Notes: generated by a model from the letters alone, not told the origin. Counted from the stretch's first letter, positions 1 to 6,091 are shown. The stretch is 7,763 bases of DNA from Prevotella sp. UBA4268 (GCA_002395135.1 DGWC01000075.1:49721-57483), one strand, 5' to 3'. A program made the numbers and translations.

Positions 1-1092
1 GCCATTGGCCCGTACAAAGGCGGTCTGCGCTTCCACCCGTCTGTAAACCTCTCTATTTTGAAGTTCCTCGGTTTCGAGCAGACATTCAAGAATGCACTCA
101 CCACACTCCCCATGGGCGGTGGCAAGGGTGGTTCTGACTTCGCTCCCCGCGGCAAGAGCGACGCTGAAATCATGCGTTTCTGCCAGGCTTTCATGTGCGA
201 ACTTTACAAGGTAATCGGTCCTGACATGGACGTTCCCGCTGGTGACATCGGCGTGGGCGGTCGCGAAATCGGCTATCTCTTTGGAATGTATAAGAAACTC
301 ACCAGCCAGTTCCATGGCGCTACCCTCACCGGTAAAGGTCTTGAGTGGGGCGGCTCTATCCTCCGTCCGGAGGCAACAGGATTCGGTGCTCTCTATTTTG
401 TTAACCACATGCTGAAGACTCACGGTCTCGACATCAAGGGCAAGACTGTTGCCATCTCTGGTTTCGGAAACGTGGCTTGGGGTGCTGCCAAGAAGGCTAC
501 CGAACTGGGTGCCAAGGTTATCACCATCTCTGGTCCCGACGGTTACATCCTCGACGAGGCTGGTCTCGATGCTGAGAAGATTGAATACATGCTCGAACTT
601 CGTGCCAGCGGCAACGACATCTGCGCTCCTTATGCAGACGAGTTCCCAGGTTCTAAGTTCTTCGCAGGCAAGAAGCCTTGGGAGGCAAAGGCCGACATCT
701 ATCTGCCTTGCGCTACTCAGAACGAACTCAATGGCAACGACGCTGATGCCATCCTGGCCAACAAGCCGCTGTGCGTAGCCGAGGTTTCCAACATGGGTTG
801 CACCGCCGAGGCTGTCAATAAGTTCATTGCCGCCAACCAACTCTTTGCTCCTGGCAAGGCTGTTAACGCTGGTGGTGTGGCTACATCGGGTCTTGAGATG
901 ACTCAGAACTCTATGCGCATCTCTTGGACTGGCGAGGAAGTTGACCAGAAACTGCACCAGATCATGGCCGGTATCCACGAGCAGTGCGTGAAGTACGGTA
1001 AGGAAGGCAACTACATCAACTATGTGAAGGGTGCCAACGTAGCCGGATTCATGAAGGTGGCTCACGCCATGATGGCTCAGGGCATCGTTTAA
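1..1092 (+). CDS. gdhA: NADP-type glutamate dehydrogenase, 5'-truncated by window edge
   Basis: This enzyme interconverts 2-oxoglutarate plus ammonium and L-glutamate in the cytoplasm, a main ammonium assimilation route in Bacteroidales. The frame is open from base 1 (AIGPYKGGLRFHPSV), so the TTG at 58 is an internal Leu, not a start. About 363 residues are visible. The hexameric class is about 445, so roughly 85 N-terminal residues lie outside. Visible motifs are the substrate-site KGGLRFHP, the Lys-containing LPMGGGKGGSDF near fragment residue 42, PAGDIGVGGRE with the catalytic-type Asp near 82, the Rossmann loop GFGNVAWGA near 154-161, and NAGGVATSGLEM near the C-terminus. The strand after the Rossmann loop ends ITISGPDG rather than in an acidic residue, which suits NADP; that is inference. 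Codon use is strongly biased, as in a highly expressed gene. Two hairpins follow the TAA stop. Confidence 0.97.
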   Translation, partial: AIGPYKGGLRFHPSVNLSILKFLGFEQTFKNALTTLPMGGGKGGSDFAPRGKSDAEIMRFCQAFMCELYKVIGPDMDVPAGDIGVGGREIGYLFGMYKKLTSQFHGATLTGKGLEWGGSILRPEATGFGALYFVNHMLKTHGLDIKGKTVAISGFGNVAWGAAKKATELGAKVITISGPDGYILDEAGLDAEKIEYMLELRASGNDICAPYADEFPGSKFFAGKKPWEAKADIYLPCATQNELNGNDADAILANKPLCVAEVSNMGCTAEAVNKFIAANQLFAPGKAVNAGGVATSGLEMTQNSMRISWTGEEVDQKLHQIMAGIHEQCVKYGKEGNYINYVKGANVAGFMKVAHAMMAQGIV

Positions 1093-1102
1093 TAAAATCA
1101 AG

Positions 1103-1128
1103 GCACAGCCGGTTGTCACTGGCTGTGC
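1103..1128 (+). terminator. Hairpin just after gdhA, no T-tract
   Basis: GCACAGCC (1103-1110) pairs with GGCTGTGC (1121-1128). The stem can extend inward by G-T, G-C and T-A pairs to a TGTC loop. It begins 10 bases after the gdhA stop. The following bases (TTCACTAA) are not a T-tract, so it may stabilise the mRNA 3' end instead of terminating transcription. The stronger terminator lies about 50 bases on. Confidence 0.4.
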
Positions 1129-1176
1129 TTCACTAAAAGGTAGGGATATTGAACAGAAAGTATCTAACCATAGCAC

Positions 1177-1228
1177 AAAAGAGCAGTGGTAACGGCCGCA
1201 AAGCCGTTGCCGATTGCTCTTTTTGTTT
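1177..1228 (+). terminator. Strong intrinsic terminator downstream of gdhA
   Basis: AAAAGAGCA (1177-1185) pairs with TGCTCTTTT (1215-1223), and GGTAACGGC (1188-1196) pairs with GCCGTTGCC (1203-1211) with one U-G wobble. A GT/GAT internal loop separates the two helices and CGCAAA forms the apical loop. TTTTTGTTT (1220-1228) follows directly. This is the expected end of gdhA transcription. It lies inside the longest possible reading frame of the next gene, which bears on that gene's start. Confidence 0.8.
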
Positions 1229-1262
1229 CCATGGGCAGCGCTGGCAACGCCTGCCCCTACCC

Positions 1263-1907
1263 TTGTTCTTCCGTGTTGCCAGCATTGTTTTCTTCCTGCT
1301 CACGCTCACCTGCCAGCCGCTTTGCGCACAGGAAAAGGGAAAGGCTTCTTATTATTCCCACAGCCTGCACGGCAGAAAGATGAGCGACGGCACACCCTAT
1401 CATCGAGACAGCATGGTGTGCGCCCATAAGCGCTACCCGCTGGGCACCATGCTCAAAGTGACCAATCTGAACAACGGAAAGAGCGTTGTGGTGAAAGTGG
1501 CCGACCGCGGACCTCATGCCAAGGGACGTATCATCGACCTCTCTTATCGTGCCGCCAAGGAGATAGGAATGGTTGCCGCAGGTATCGCCATGGTGAAGGT
1601 GGAGCCGGTGAAGGGCGACATCATCATCCCCTATAAGCCCGACGACAACAACGACTTGCCGGAACTGGGATTCGAAGTGAGCAACATCTACGACAACTAC
1701 ACCCCGGAATGGCTCAAGAAAGAGGATGAGCCGAAGCCGCTGCCGCAGGAAGAGCGCCGGGAAATCATGAAAGACAACCACAAGGTGAACAAGATGAAGA
1801 GCGAAATCCACTCGCCCAAGACAGCGCCGAAGGGAGAAAACAAAAAGACGGCAAGCGAACCTGCCGTCTCTCGTAGTAATCCTCATAAAGCATCTCAGCG
1901 GCACTGA
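1263..1907 (+). CDS. rlpA: RlpA-like septal ring / lytic transglycosylase-type protein (DPBB domain)
   Basis: An exported cell-wall protein of the RlpA family; characterised members cleave or bind peptidoglycan strands at the septum. The double-psi beta-barrel runs from KGKASYYSHSLHGRKMSDG to about IAMVKVEPV and includes CAHKRYPLGT and the signature VADRGPHAKGRIIDLS. The conserved His (codon 1425) and Asp (codon 1503) are present. The usual Glu of the (S/N)GE segment reads Thr (DGTPY, codon 1392). There is no SPOR domain; the C-terminus is a Lys/Glu-rich tail of about 70 residues. Start: no ATG exists upstream of the domain. TTG at 1263 gives a normal signal peptide (MFFR, hydrophobic VASIVFFLLTLTC, cleavage near LCA-QE). 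The alternative TTG at 1149 has an SD-like AAGGTAGGG but would put 38 residues and a terminator before the hydrophobic core. The gene is secure; the start is not. Confidence 0.85.
   Translation: MFFRVASIVFFLLTLTCQPLCAQEKGKASYYSHSLHGRKMSDGTPYHRDSMVCAHKRYPLGTMLKVTNLNNGKSVVVKVADRGPHAKGRIIDLSYRAAKEIGMVAAGIAMVKVEPVKGDIIIPYKPDDNNDLPELGFEVSNIYDNYTPEWLKKEDEPKPLPQEERREIMKDNHKVNKMKSEIHSPKTAPKGENKKTASEPAVSRSNPHKASQRH
1841..1869 (-). terminator. Intrinsic terminator for the minus-strand lipoprotein gene, inside rlpA
   Basis: Read on the minus strand, AGACGGCA pairs with TGCCGTCT (1846-1853 with 1862-1869) around an 8-base loop, followed by TTTTTG and more T-rich sequence. It lies about 70 bases past the stop of the minus-strand lipoprotein gene, within the coding sequence for the basic tail of RlpA. 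The orientation and T-tract fit termination of the convergent gene. Confidence 0.7.
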
Positions 1908-1939
1908 CCGCACACGGGACATCGCCCGCAGCCCTTTCA

Positions 1940-2749
1940 TCACCTGCTTACTGCCACGTCCAGATGGACCACTTCGCTGCTTGCACCGCCGTTGCCGTGC
2001 ACCACTGACACGTCGAAGCCCACATGGCTGCCTTTCAGTTTCTTGTCTGCCATCACCATGGCCGTGTATCTAACGCCCGAACCGGCGGCAATGCTCTCTA
2101 TGCATACACTCGGCGAAACCACCACGTGTTTGCTATCAGCCGACTCAAGCACTACGGGCTGCACATTATAGAGCGTTCTGCCCGTGTTGTTGCGAATCTC
2201 AAAGACAATCTTTCCGCGACCGTTGGCATGCAGACAGTTGTCATTGGTTTCTGAGATAAACCTCACTTTGCTCACGTCTATGCCGCGACCGGCAGCCAGT
2301 TTGCCTGCCGACACAGTAGTGCGCTGCTCGCCATAACTGCCATTGCCGCTTTGGAATTCGAAACGGTCGTCGCCGCCGTTGTTGGCATCAAAGCCGCTGT
2401 TGCCATAGTCGGAGCCGCTATTACTATAGTCGTTGCTATAGGTATCGTTGTAATTCTGGTAATTGTTCTGGCGCGACTCTTTCTGCAACACGCGGTCGTG
2501 GTATTTCTCTATCTTGCGCTGCTGCGCATTGTCTGCGGCATTGCCGATAGCAGCACCCACCACGGCACCGCCGGCCATGCCGATAATCTGCCCCCAGTCG
2601 CTACCGCGAGGACCACCGTTCAGGCCGCCTATCGCCGAACCGAGAATAGAACCAATCGTGGAACCGGTATATGCACCTGAGGCCGTATACGACCCACAAC
2701 TGCTCATCAAGAACGCGGCACCCACCGCCAAAACTGCTATTCTTCTCAT
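1940..2749 (-). CDS. Glycine-zipper lipoprotein with Asn/Tyr-rich linker
   Basis: A predicted envelope lipoprotein of 269 residues, function unknown. The ATG at 2749 is preferred over an upstream start at 2794 because it gives a short signal peptide (MRRIAVLAVGAAFLMSSC) with lipidated Cys18 and lies a leader's length after a good promoter. Residues 29-69 form a glycine zipper (GSTIGSILGSAIGG, GQIIGMAGGAVVGAAIG), a pattern in membrane-embedded or oligomerising segments of SlyB- and OmpA-associated envelope proteins. A charged stretch follows, then an Asn/Tyr/Ser/Gly-rich linker (about 89-140). The C-terminal domain of roughly 120 residues looks beta-rich (KIVFEIRNNTGRTLYNVQP), possibly Ig-like; that is inference. 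Cys18 is followed by GSY, not acidic residues, so there is no clear surface-export signal. It has its own promoter and terminator and converges on rlpA with a 32-bp gap. Confidence 0.85.
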   Translation of the reverse strand: MRRIAVLAVGAAFLMSSCGSYTASGAYTGSTIGSILGSAIGGLNGGPRGSDWGQIIGMAGGAVVGAAIGNAADNAQQRKIEKYHDRVLQKESRQNNYQNYNDTYSNDYSNSGSDYGNSGFDANNGGDDRFEFQSGNGSYGEQRTTVSAGKLAAGRGIDVSKVRFISETNDNCLHANGRGKIVFEIRNNTGRTLYNVQPVVLESADSKHVVVSPSVCIESIAAGSGVRYTAMVMADKKLKGSHVGFDVSVVHGNGGASSEVVHLDVAVSR

Positions 2750-2791
2750 AATTTCCAATCTTTTTAGTGCAACTTTGTTTAATTCCGATGG

Positions 2792-2823
2792 CAAAGATAA
2801 GGAAAAAGCGCATGCCTTGCAAC
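2792..2823 (-). promoter_or_regulatory. Bacteroidetes-type promoter for the glycine-zipper lipoprotein
   Basis: The minus strand has TATCTTTG (2799-2792), an exact match to the TAnnTTTG -7 consensus. GTTGC sits upstream (2823-2819) with 19 bases between TTGC and the -7 box, the expected place for the -33 element. Transcription would start near 2785, giving a 5' leader of about 35 bases before the ATG at 2749. This also argues against the longer start at 2794. Confidence 0.7.
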
Positions 2824-2843
2824 GCTGTTTTCCCTAATTCATC

Positions 2844-2859
2844 ATAGGGAAATCCCTAT
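2844..2859. repeat. Short perfect inverted repeat between two minus-strand genes
   Basis: ATAGGGA (2844-2850) and TCCCTAT (2853-2859) are separated by AA. It lies between the 3' end of the TorF-like gene and the -33 box of the lipoprotein promoter. It has no good T-tract in the minus direction, so a protein-binding site is at least as likely as a terminator. A related half-site, TTTTCCCTAA, lies at 2828-2837. Confidence 0.35.
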
Positions 2860-2884
2860 TTCTTCACTTTCACGCACTCTACGG

Positions 2885-3679
2885 TTACTTCCTGAAAGGA
2901 CGCAACGTCACACCGGCCACCACGCCGGCCTTCTGCGTGTAGGGGTTGGCATCAAACTCCATGAACACAGGTATCTTAAACTTGCCCGCATGATAACTCT
3001 TCGTGGCACGCAACGACACAGACACCACGGCAGGACCGTCGGCATAGAGATAGTCGTTCATGTTGTCATACAGCGGCGTAGGCGTATTGATATAGGTGGT
3101 CCATCCGGCACTCTCCATCGGAGTGCCACCCACGCTGGCCAGCAGATCAACACTGCCCAAGCGGAAAGGTACCGACAGTTCCACATAAGTGGAATAGGCA
3201 CGGTCGCCGTTCATCTTGAAGTCGTTGCCCCAGAACATCGTGTAGGCCTGAAGGTTGAAATACTTGCAACTGTAGCCGATGTTGCCCTCGAAGACATGCG
3301 CCGTCAACTTCTCGTCGAAAAAGAAATAGCGGTTCAGATAGTCAAGGCCGCTCTTCCAGTGGCTCGTAGCACCAATGTTCACGCCGAAGGGAGCCTTGTA
3401 GCCCAGCGTGAAGTCTATGCGCTGGATGTCGAGACCGCTGAAGCCGGTGCTACCGAACAGCGAGGCATAGGCACCGCGGTAACTCACCGTTCCCGTGGGC
3501 TGCACGCTCACGTCGCCCAGGTCGGTGCCGCGCCAGATGTGGTTGCTCACCACGTCGACCTGGAAATCCAAGTCCACCGAGCGCTGGCCGAAACCCGTCA
3601 GCGGAAACATTGCACACAAGCAGGCCACCAACCCGCACTTTTTCGCGATGCCATGCATCTGTATAAAAAATCTTTTCAT
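2885..3679 (-). CDS. TorF-like outer-membrane beta-barrel protein
   Basis: A 264-residue exported protein predicted to form an outer-membrane beta-barrel. It resembles the TorF-family putative porins common in Bacteroidales; the cargo is unknown. The start MKRFFIQMHGIAKK leads into hydrophobic CGLVACLCAMFPLTG with likely cleavage near GFG-Q; a second ATG at 3658 would give a shorter n-region. The mature part begins VDLDFQVDVVSNHIWRGTDL, the pattern seen at the start of this family, and continues in alternating strands ending VVAGVTLRPFRK. The leader ahead of the ATG is A-rich (about 3680-3710), with no clear Shine-Dalgarno. It is transcribed divergently from the PIG-L gene and ends 62 bases before the lipoprotein promoter region. 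The barrel assignment is good; the family name rests on recalled similarity. Confidence 0.8.
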   Translation of the reverse strand: MKRFFIQMHGIAKKCGLVACLCAMFPLTGFGQRSVDLDFQVDVVSNHIWRGTDLGDVSVQPTGTVSYRGAYASLFGSTGFSGLDIQRIDFTLGYKAPFGVNIGATSHWKSGLDYLNRYFFFDEKLTAHVFEGNIGYSCKYFNLQAYTMFWGNDFKMNGDRAYSTYVELSVPFRLGSVDLLASVGGTPMESAGWTTYINTPTPLYDNMNDYLYADGPAVVSVSLRATKSYHAGKFKIPVFMEFDANPYTQKAGVVAGVTLRPFRK

Positions 3680-3736
3680 CTTCTTTCGTTTCTTTTTTTC
3701 TTTAACAAAACGGCTCCTAACACCGTTTTCTGCCTG

Positions 3737-3766
3737 CAAAATTATAACTTTCCACCTAAAACAAAA
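3737..3766 (-). promoter_or_regulatory. Putative promoter for the TorF-like gene
   Basis: The minus strand carries TAATTTTG (3744-3737), matching the TAnnTTTG -7 box. TTTTG (3766-3762) lies 17 bases upstream, slightly close for a -33 element. The implied leader is about 50 bases long and purine-rich. Confidence 0.5.
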
Positions 3767-3851
3767 CACGAATCAAAAGAAACTTGCACCCACTTGGCGC
3801 GTATTTAAATATATTTAAGGTTCATTAGGAACAGGGTATACGAAAAATGAG

Positions 3852-3859
3852 TAACTTTG
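3852..3859 (+). promoter_or_regulatory. Putative -7 box of the PIG-L gene promoter
   Basis: TAACTTTG matches the Bacteroidetes TAnnTTTG -7 consensus 40 bases ahead of the ATG at 3899. No convincing -33 TTTG is seen at the expected distance. A perfect 14-bp AT palindrome (3805-3818) lies between this box and the divergent TorF-like promoter. Confidence 0.5.
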
Positions 3860-3898
3860 TGCTAACATATTCTATTCACCTTAATCACGGAAACGATT

Positions 3899-5032
3899 AT
3901 GAACCTGAACCTCACCGCAAACATCAAGATGCCCGAGCATAAACTGCGACGCGAAGTAATCAACCTGTGCAGGATGACCGGAAAGCCCATCCTGAAACTC
4001 TCCACGAAAGACTATATGGAGCACAACATGCTGCACTGGGTGGAGGAATACGGGTCGGCAGGACTGGTGAACATCGCCGTGTTCAACGACTTGCAGCACA
4101 CCATCACCGGATGGCCCGGTGGAAAACCCGATGCCGACGACACCTACAGGCCTGAGCGCGCCAAGCCGTTCCCCAAGCGCGTCATTGTGTTCTCGCCCCA
4201 TCCCGACGACGATGTCATCTCCATGGGAGGAACCATCAGGCGGCTCATCCAGCAGAAAAACGACGTGCACATCGCCTATCAGACCAGCGGGAACATCGCC
4301 GTGGGCGACGAGGAGGTGGCGCGATTCATGCACTTCATCAACGGATTCAACAAACTCTTTGCCGAGGGCAAGGACGAAGTCATCAAAAACAAATACCAGG
4401 ACATCAAGCAATACCTCAAGGACAAGCCGACCGGAACGCCCGACCGCGAGGACGTGAGAACCATCAAGGCCCTCATCCGCCGCGGCGAAGCGCGGCTGGC
4501 ATGCGCCTACAACGACATCCCGAGCGACCATATCCACTTCCTCGACCTGCCCTTCTATGAGTCGGGAAGGATAGAGAAACTGCCCATGACCGAGCGCGAC
4601 ATCATTCCCATACAGCAACTGCTCACCGCGATACAGCCCCATCAGGTATATGTGGCTGCCGACTTGGCCGATCCGCACGGCACACACAAGAAATGCACCG
4701 ATGCCGTGCTGGCCGCCATCGACGAGGAGAAGCATGAGGGTGCGCCGTGGGTGAGCGACTGCCGCGTGTGGATGTACCGCGGGGCATGGGCGGAATGGGA
4801 CATCGCCGACATCGAGATGTGCGTGCCCATGAGCCCCGAGGAACTGCGCGAGAAGCGCAATGCCATCCTGCGCCACCAGAGTCAGATGGAGAGTGCGCCG
4901 TTCTTGGGCAACGATGAACGACTCTTCTGGCAGCGTGCCGAAGACCGCAACCGCGCCACGGCGCGTCTCTACGACGATCTCGGCATGGCATGCTACGAGG
5001 CCATGGAGGCTTTTGTGGAATACAAGATATAA
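3899..5032 (+). CDS. Stand-alone PIG-L/LmbE-type deacetylase domain protein (C-terminal half of NagB-like fusion)
   Basis: A 377-residue cytoplasmic protein of the PIG-L/LmbE fold, whose known members are zinc-dependent N-deacetylases of GlcNAc-type substrates. The metal-site motif SPHPDDDVISMGG is at about residues 99-111 (His101, Asp103, Asp104), and the second motif DPHGTHKKC carries His260 and His263. From MTGKPILKLSTKDY onward, including LQHTITGWPGGKP, GNIAVGDEE, LIRRGEAR, WMYRGAWAEW and HQSQMESAPFLGNDERLF, it matches what I recall of the second half of the ~660-residue Bacteroides protein annotated glucosamine-6-phosphate deaminase. The N-terminal isomerase half is absent: the frame is closed by TAA at 3863-3865 and the gene has its own -7 box. 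A role in amino-sugar metabolism is inference. Automated annotation may wrongly call it a deaminase. Confidence 0.9.
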   Translation: MNLNLTANIKMPEHKLRREVINLCRMTGKPILKLSTKDYMEHNMLHWVEEYGSAGLVNIAVFNDLQHTITGWPGGKPDADDTYRPERAKPFPKRVIVFSPHPDDDVISMGGTIRRLIQQKNDVHIAYQTSGNIAVGDEEVARFMHFINGFNKLFAEGKDEVIKNKYQDIKQYLKDKPTGTPDREDVRTIKALIRRGEARLACAYNDIPSDHIHFLDLPFYESGRIEKLPMTERDIIPIQQLLTAIQPHQVYVAADLADPHGTHKKCTDAVLAAIDEEKHEGAPWVSDCRVWMYRGAWAEWDIADIEMCVPMSPEELREKRNAILRHQSQMESAPFLGNDERLFWQRAEDRNRATARLYDDLGMACYEAMEAFVEYKI

Positions 5033-5165
5033 ACTGGTTTTGACAGACTGCGGAATTCATGGAAAATCAACGGCTAATTCATGGTCACTATATGTTTTAA
5101 AAAACACGAATTTCCATCAATTAGTAACCGCAAAAAAAACTTGGTAAGATTTTTGAAAAAAAGAG

Positions 5166-5340
5166 AACACAGAGTGCACAGAGAAATTGTTACTTAACGC
5201 AGAGTTTAAAAGAGGTGCCTAAAGCACTTCACAGAGATGAATGGCTGTATGCGTATCTCTCTGTGAAGAGGCTTTTGCCTACTCCGTCTTCTCAGTGAAG
5301 CGGTTTCCATCTCTGTGTACTCGGTGCACTCTGTGGTGAA
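5166..5340. repeat. CACAGAG-type imperfect palindromic repeat element
   Basis: AACACAGAGTGCACAGAG (5166-5183) and GTGCACTCTGTGGTGAA (5324-5340) form outer inverted arms. An inner pair CTTCACAGAGA (5227-5237) and TCTCTGTGAAG (5258-5268) is perfect over 11 bases and extends outward (AAAGC with GCTTT). Further ACAGAG/CTCTGT copies lie between them. The whole 175-bp segment could fold into a long interrupted cruciform. Similar CACAGAG-rich repeats are scattered in many bacterial genomes, so this is probably a dispersed non-coding repeat. A minus-strand open frame through it reads TECTEYTE, the usual artefact of such repeats. Confidence 0.75.
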
Positions 5341-5490
5341 TATTCGGTATAACGACTCGCTGATGATTCGAAAAAACGCGACAAAACCGTGTTGCCGTTT
5401 TCCTTCAAAACAGGAATCGGTTTTTGAAAAATGGGGCATTGGAAACACAAAAACGTAAGGATTCATTACCACGGGACACATTCCGACGCG

Positions 5491-5600
5491 CAAAACCTAT
5501 GGTTTCATGCTTCAAAAACATAGGTTTCACTGTCCAATAACTATGGTTTCGCACCTCAAAAACTATGTTCTTGCAACCCAAAACCTATGCTTTTGTCAGC
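5491..5600. repeat. Five-unit 22-bp tandem array of degenerate palindromes
   Basis: Units start at 5491, 5513, 5535, 5557 and 5579, exactly 22 bases apart. Each begins CAA(A/T)A and carries a core near CAAAACCTATGGTTTTG, a 17-bp palindrome with an odd centre. The remaining 5 bases vary. The second unit carries the core in inverse form (ACATAGGTTT). Weaker CAAAA-containing copies at 5382, 5406 and 5448 suggest the array once extended left. The 22-base spacing is about two helical turns, so the palindromes face the same side. No cas genes or long spacers are present. Confidence 0.8.
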
Positions 5601-5794
5601 GAGCATCTTATTTCTGCGCATTAGAATAATCAATTTTCCTTGTAATTATTTGTTAACCAACAAATTACGAAACACGCTTCAAAACTCGCGTATTTCGCGC
5701 CCGATTGATTGTTTGTGAATAATATTGCCCGTTTTTGAGCCCAAAAATCGGATTTTCCATGACAATTTCATAATGAACACGGAACCATCTCTGT
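5601..5794. other. AT-rich intergenic stretch with one small inverted repeat
   Basis: No coding region is supported here. ATTTGTT (5648-5654) and AACAAAT (5659-5665) flank AACC, forming a 7-bp stem. ATGAACA (5773-5779) and TGTTCAT (5792-5798) pair across 12 bases and overlap the stop of the minus-strand remnant; neither strand has a good T-tract beside it. Together with 5341-5490, this separates the repeats from the remnant gene. Confidence 0.4.
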
Positions 5795-6091
5795 TCATTT
5801 CGGACGTTTCATTTTTGCCTTTACTTGCAGTTCTTCGCATTTCCAGTCAAAGTCGGCTTTGGTCATCGGCCCATGAACGATGTCCGTCTCTTTGTCGATT
5901 ATCCAATAGCAATGTACCATTTTCTTGAGCGTTGCGAACTGCGCGAACAAACTGTCCTTTTCTTCTTCGATTTGGATAGAATCATAGTATGCACTTCCAT
6001 CGTAAACCTGATATACCACGATATATCTGTCGTCATAATTATAATTCAACACCTGCGGACGAATGATGATTTCATAATCGTTTTTTATTGG
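5795..6091 (-). pseudogene. 5'-truncated coding remnant, Bacteroidales small protein family
   Basis: The minus strand is open from 6091, just after a TAA at 6092-6094, down to the TGA at 5795. It reads like true protein: NDYEIIIRPQVLNYNYDDRY, then a middle rich in Tyr and Asp, then HCYWIIDKETDIVHGPMTK and a Lys-rich end ELQVKAKMKRPK. There is no ATG before the conserved-looking start. The only early start codon is GTG at 6052, after apparently coding sequence. The YWIIDK...GP..K pattern resembles the C-terminus of small Bacteroidales lipoproteins as I recall them. The missing signal peptide suggests the 5' end was lost. It could instead be an 85-residue cytoplasmic protein from GTG 6052. Function unknown. 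Confidence 0.55.

Noticed and set aside
1257..1943. Minus-strand ORF of 228 codons opposite rlpA
   Set aside because: Antisense of the DPBB domain coding sequence and lacks protein-like features.
2351..2837. Plus-strand ORFs opposite the glycine-zipper gene
   Set aside because: Hydrophobic Val/Ala/Ile runs are the complement of the Asn/Tyr/Gly-rich linker and zipper codons, not a real membrane protein.
2990..3808. Plus-strand ORF of 272 codons opposite the TorF-like gene
   Set aside because: His/Arg-rich antisense shadow; the opposite strand has a signal peptide, barrel pattern and promoter.
3881..4876. Minus-strand ORF of 331 codons
   Set aside because: Antisense shadow of the PIG-L gene; the His/Gly/Val-rich composition is typical of the reverse of GC-rich coding sequence.
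5206..5493. Minus-strand ORF of 95 codons
   Set aside because: It runs through the CACAGAG repeat and translates to TECTEYTE-type artefact sequence, with no domain or promoter.
5491..5600. CRISPR array
   Set aside because: Repeats are degenerate, the period is only 22 bases with 5-base gaps, and no spacer-length unique sequence or cas gene is present.
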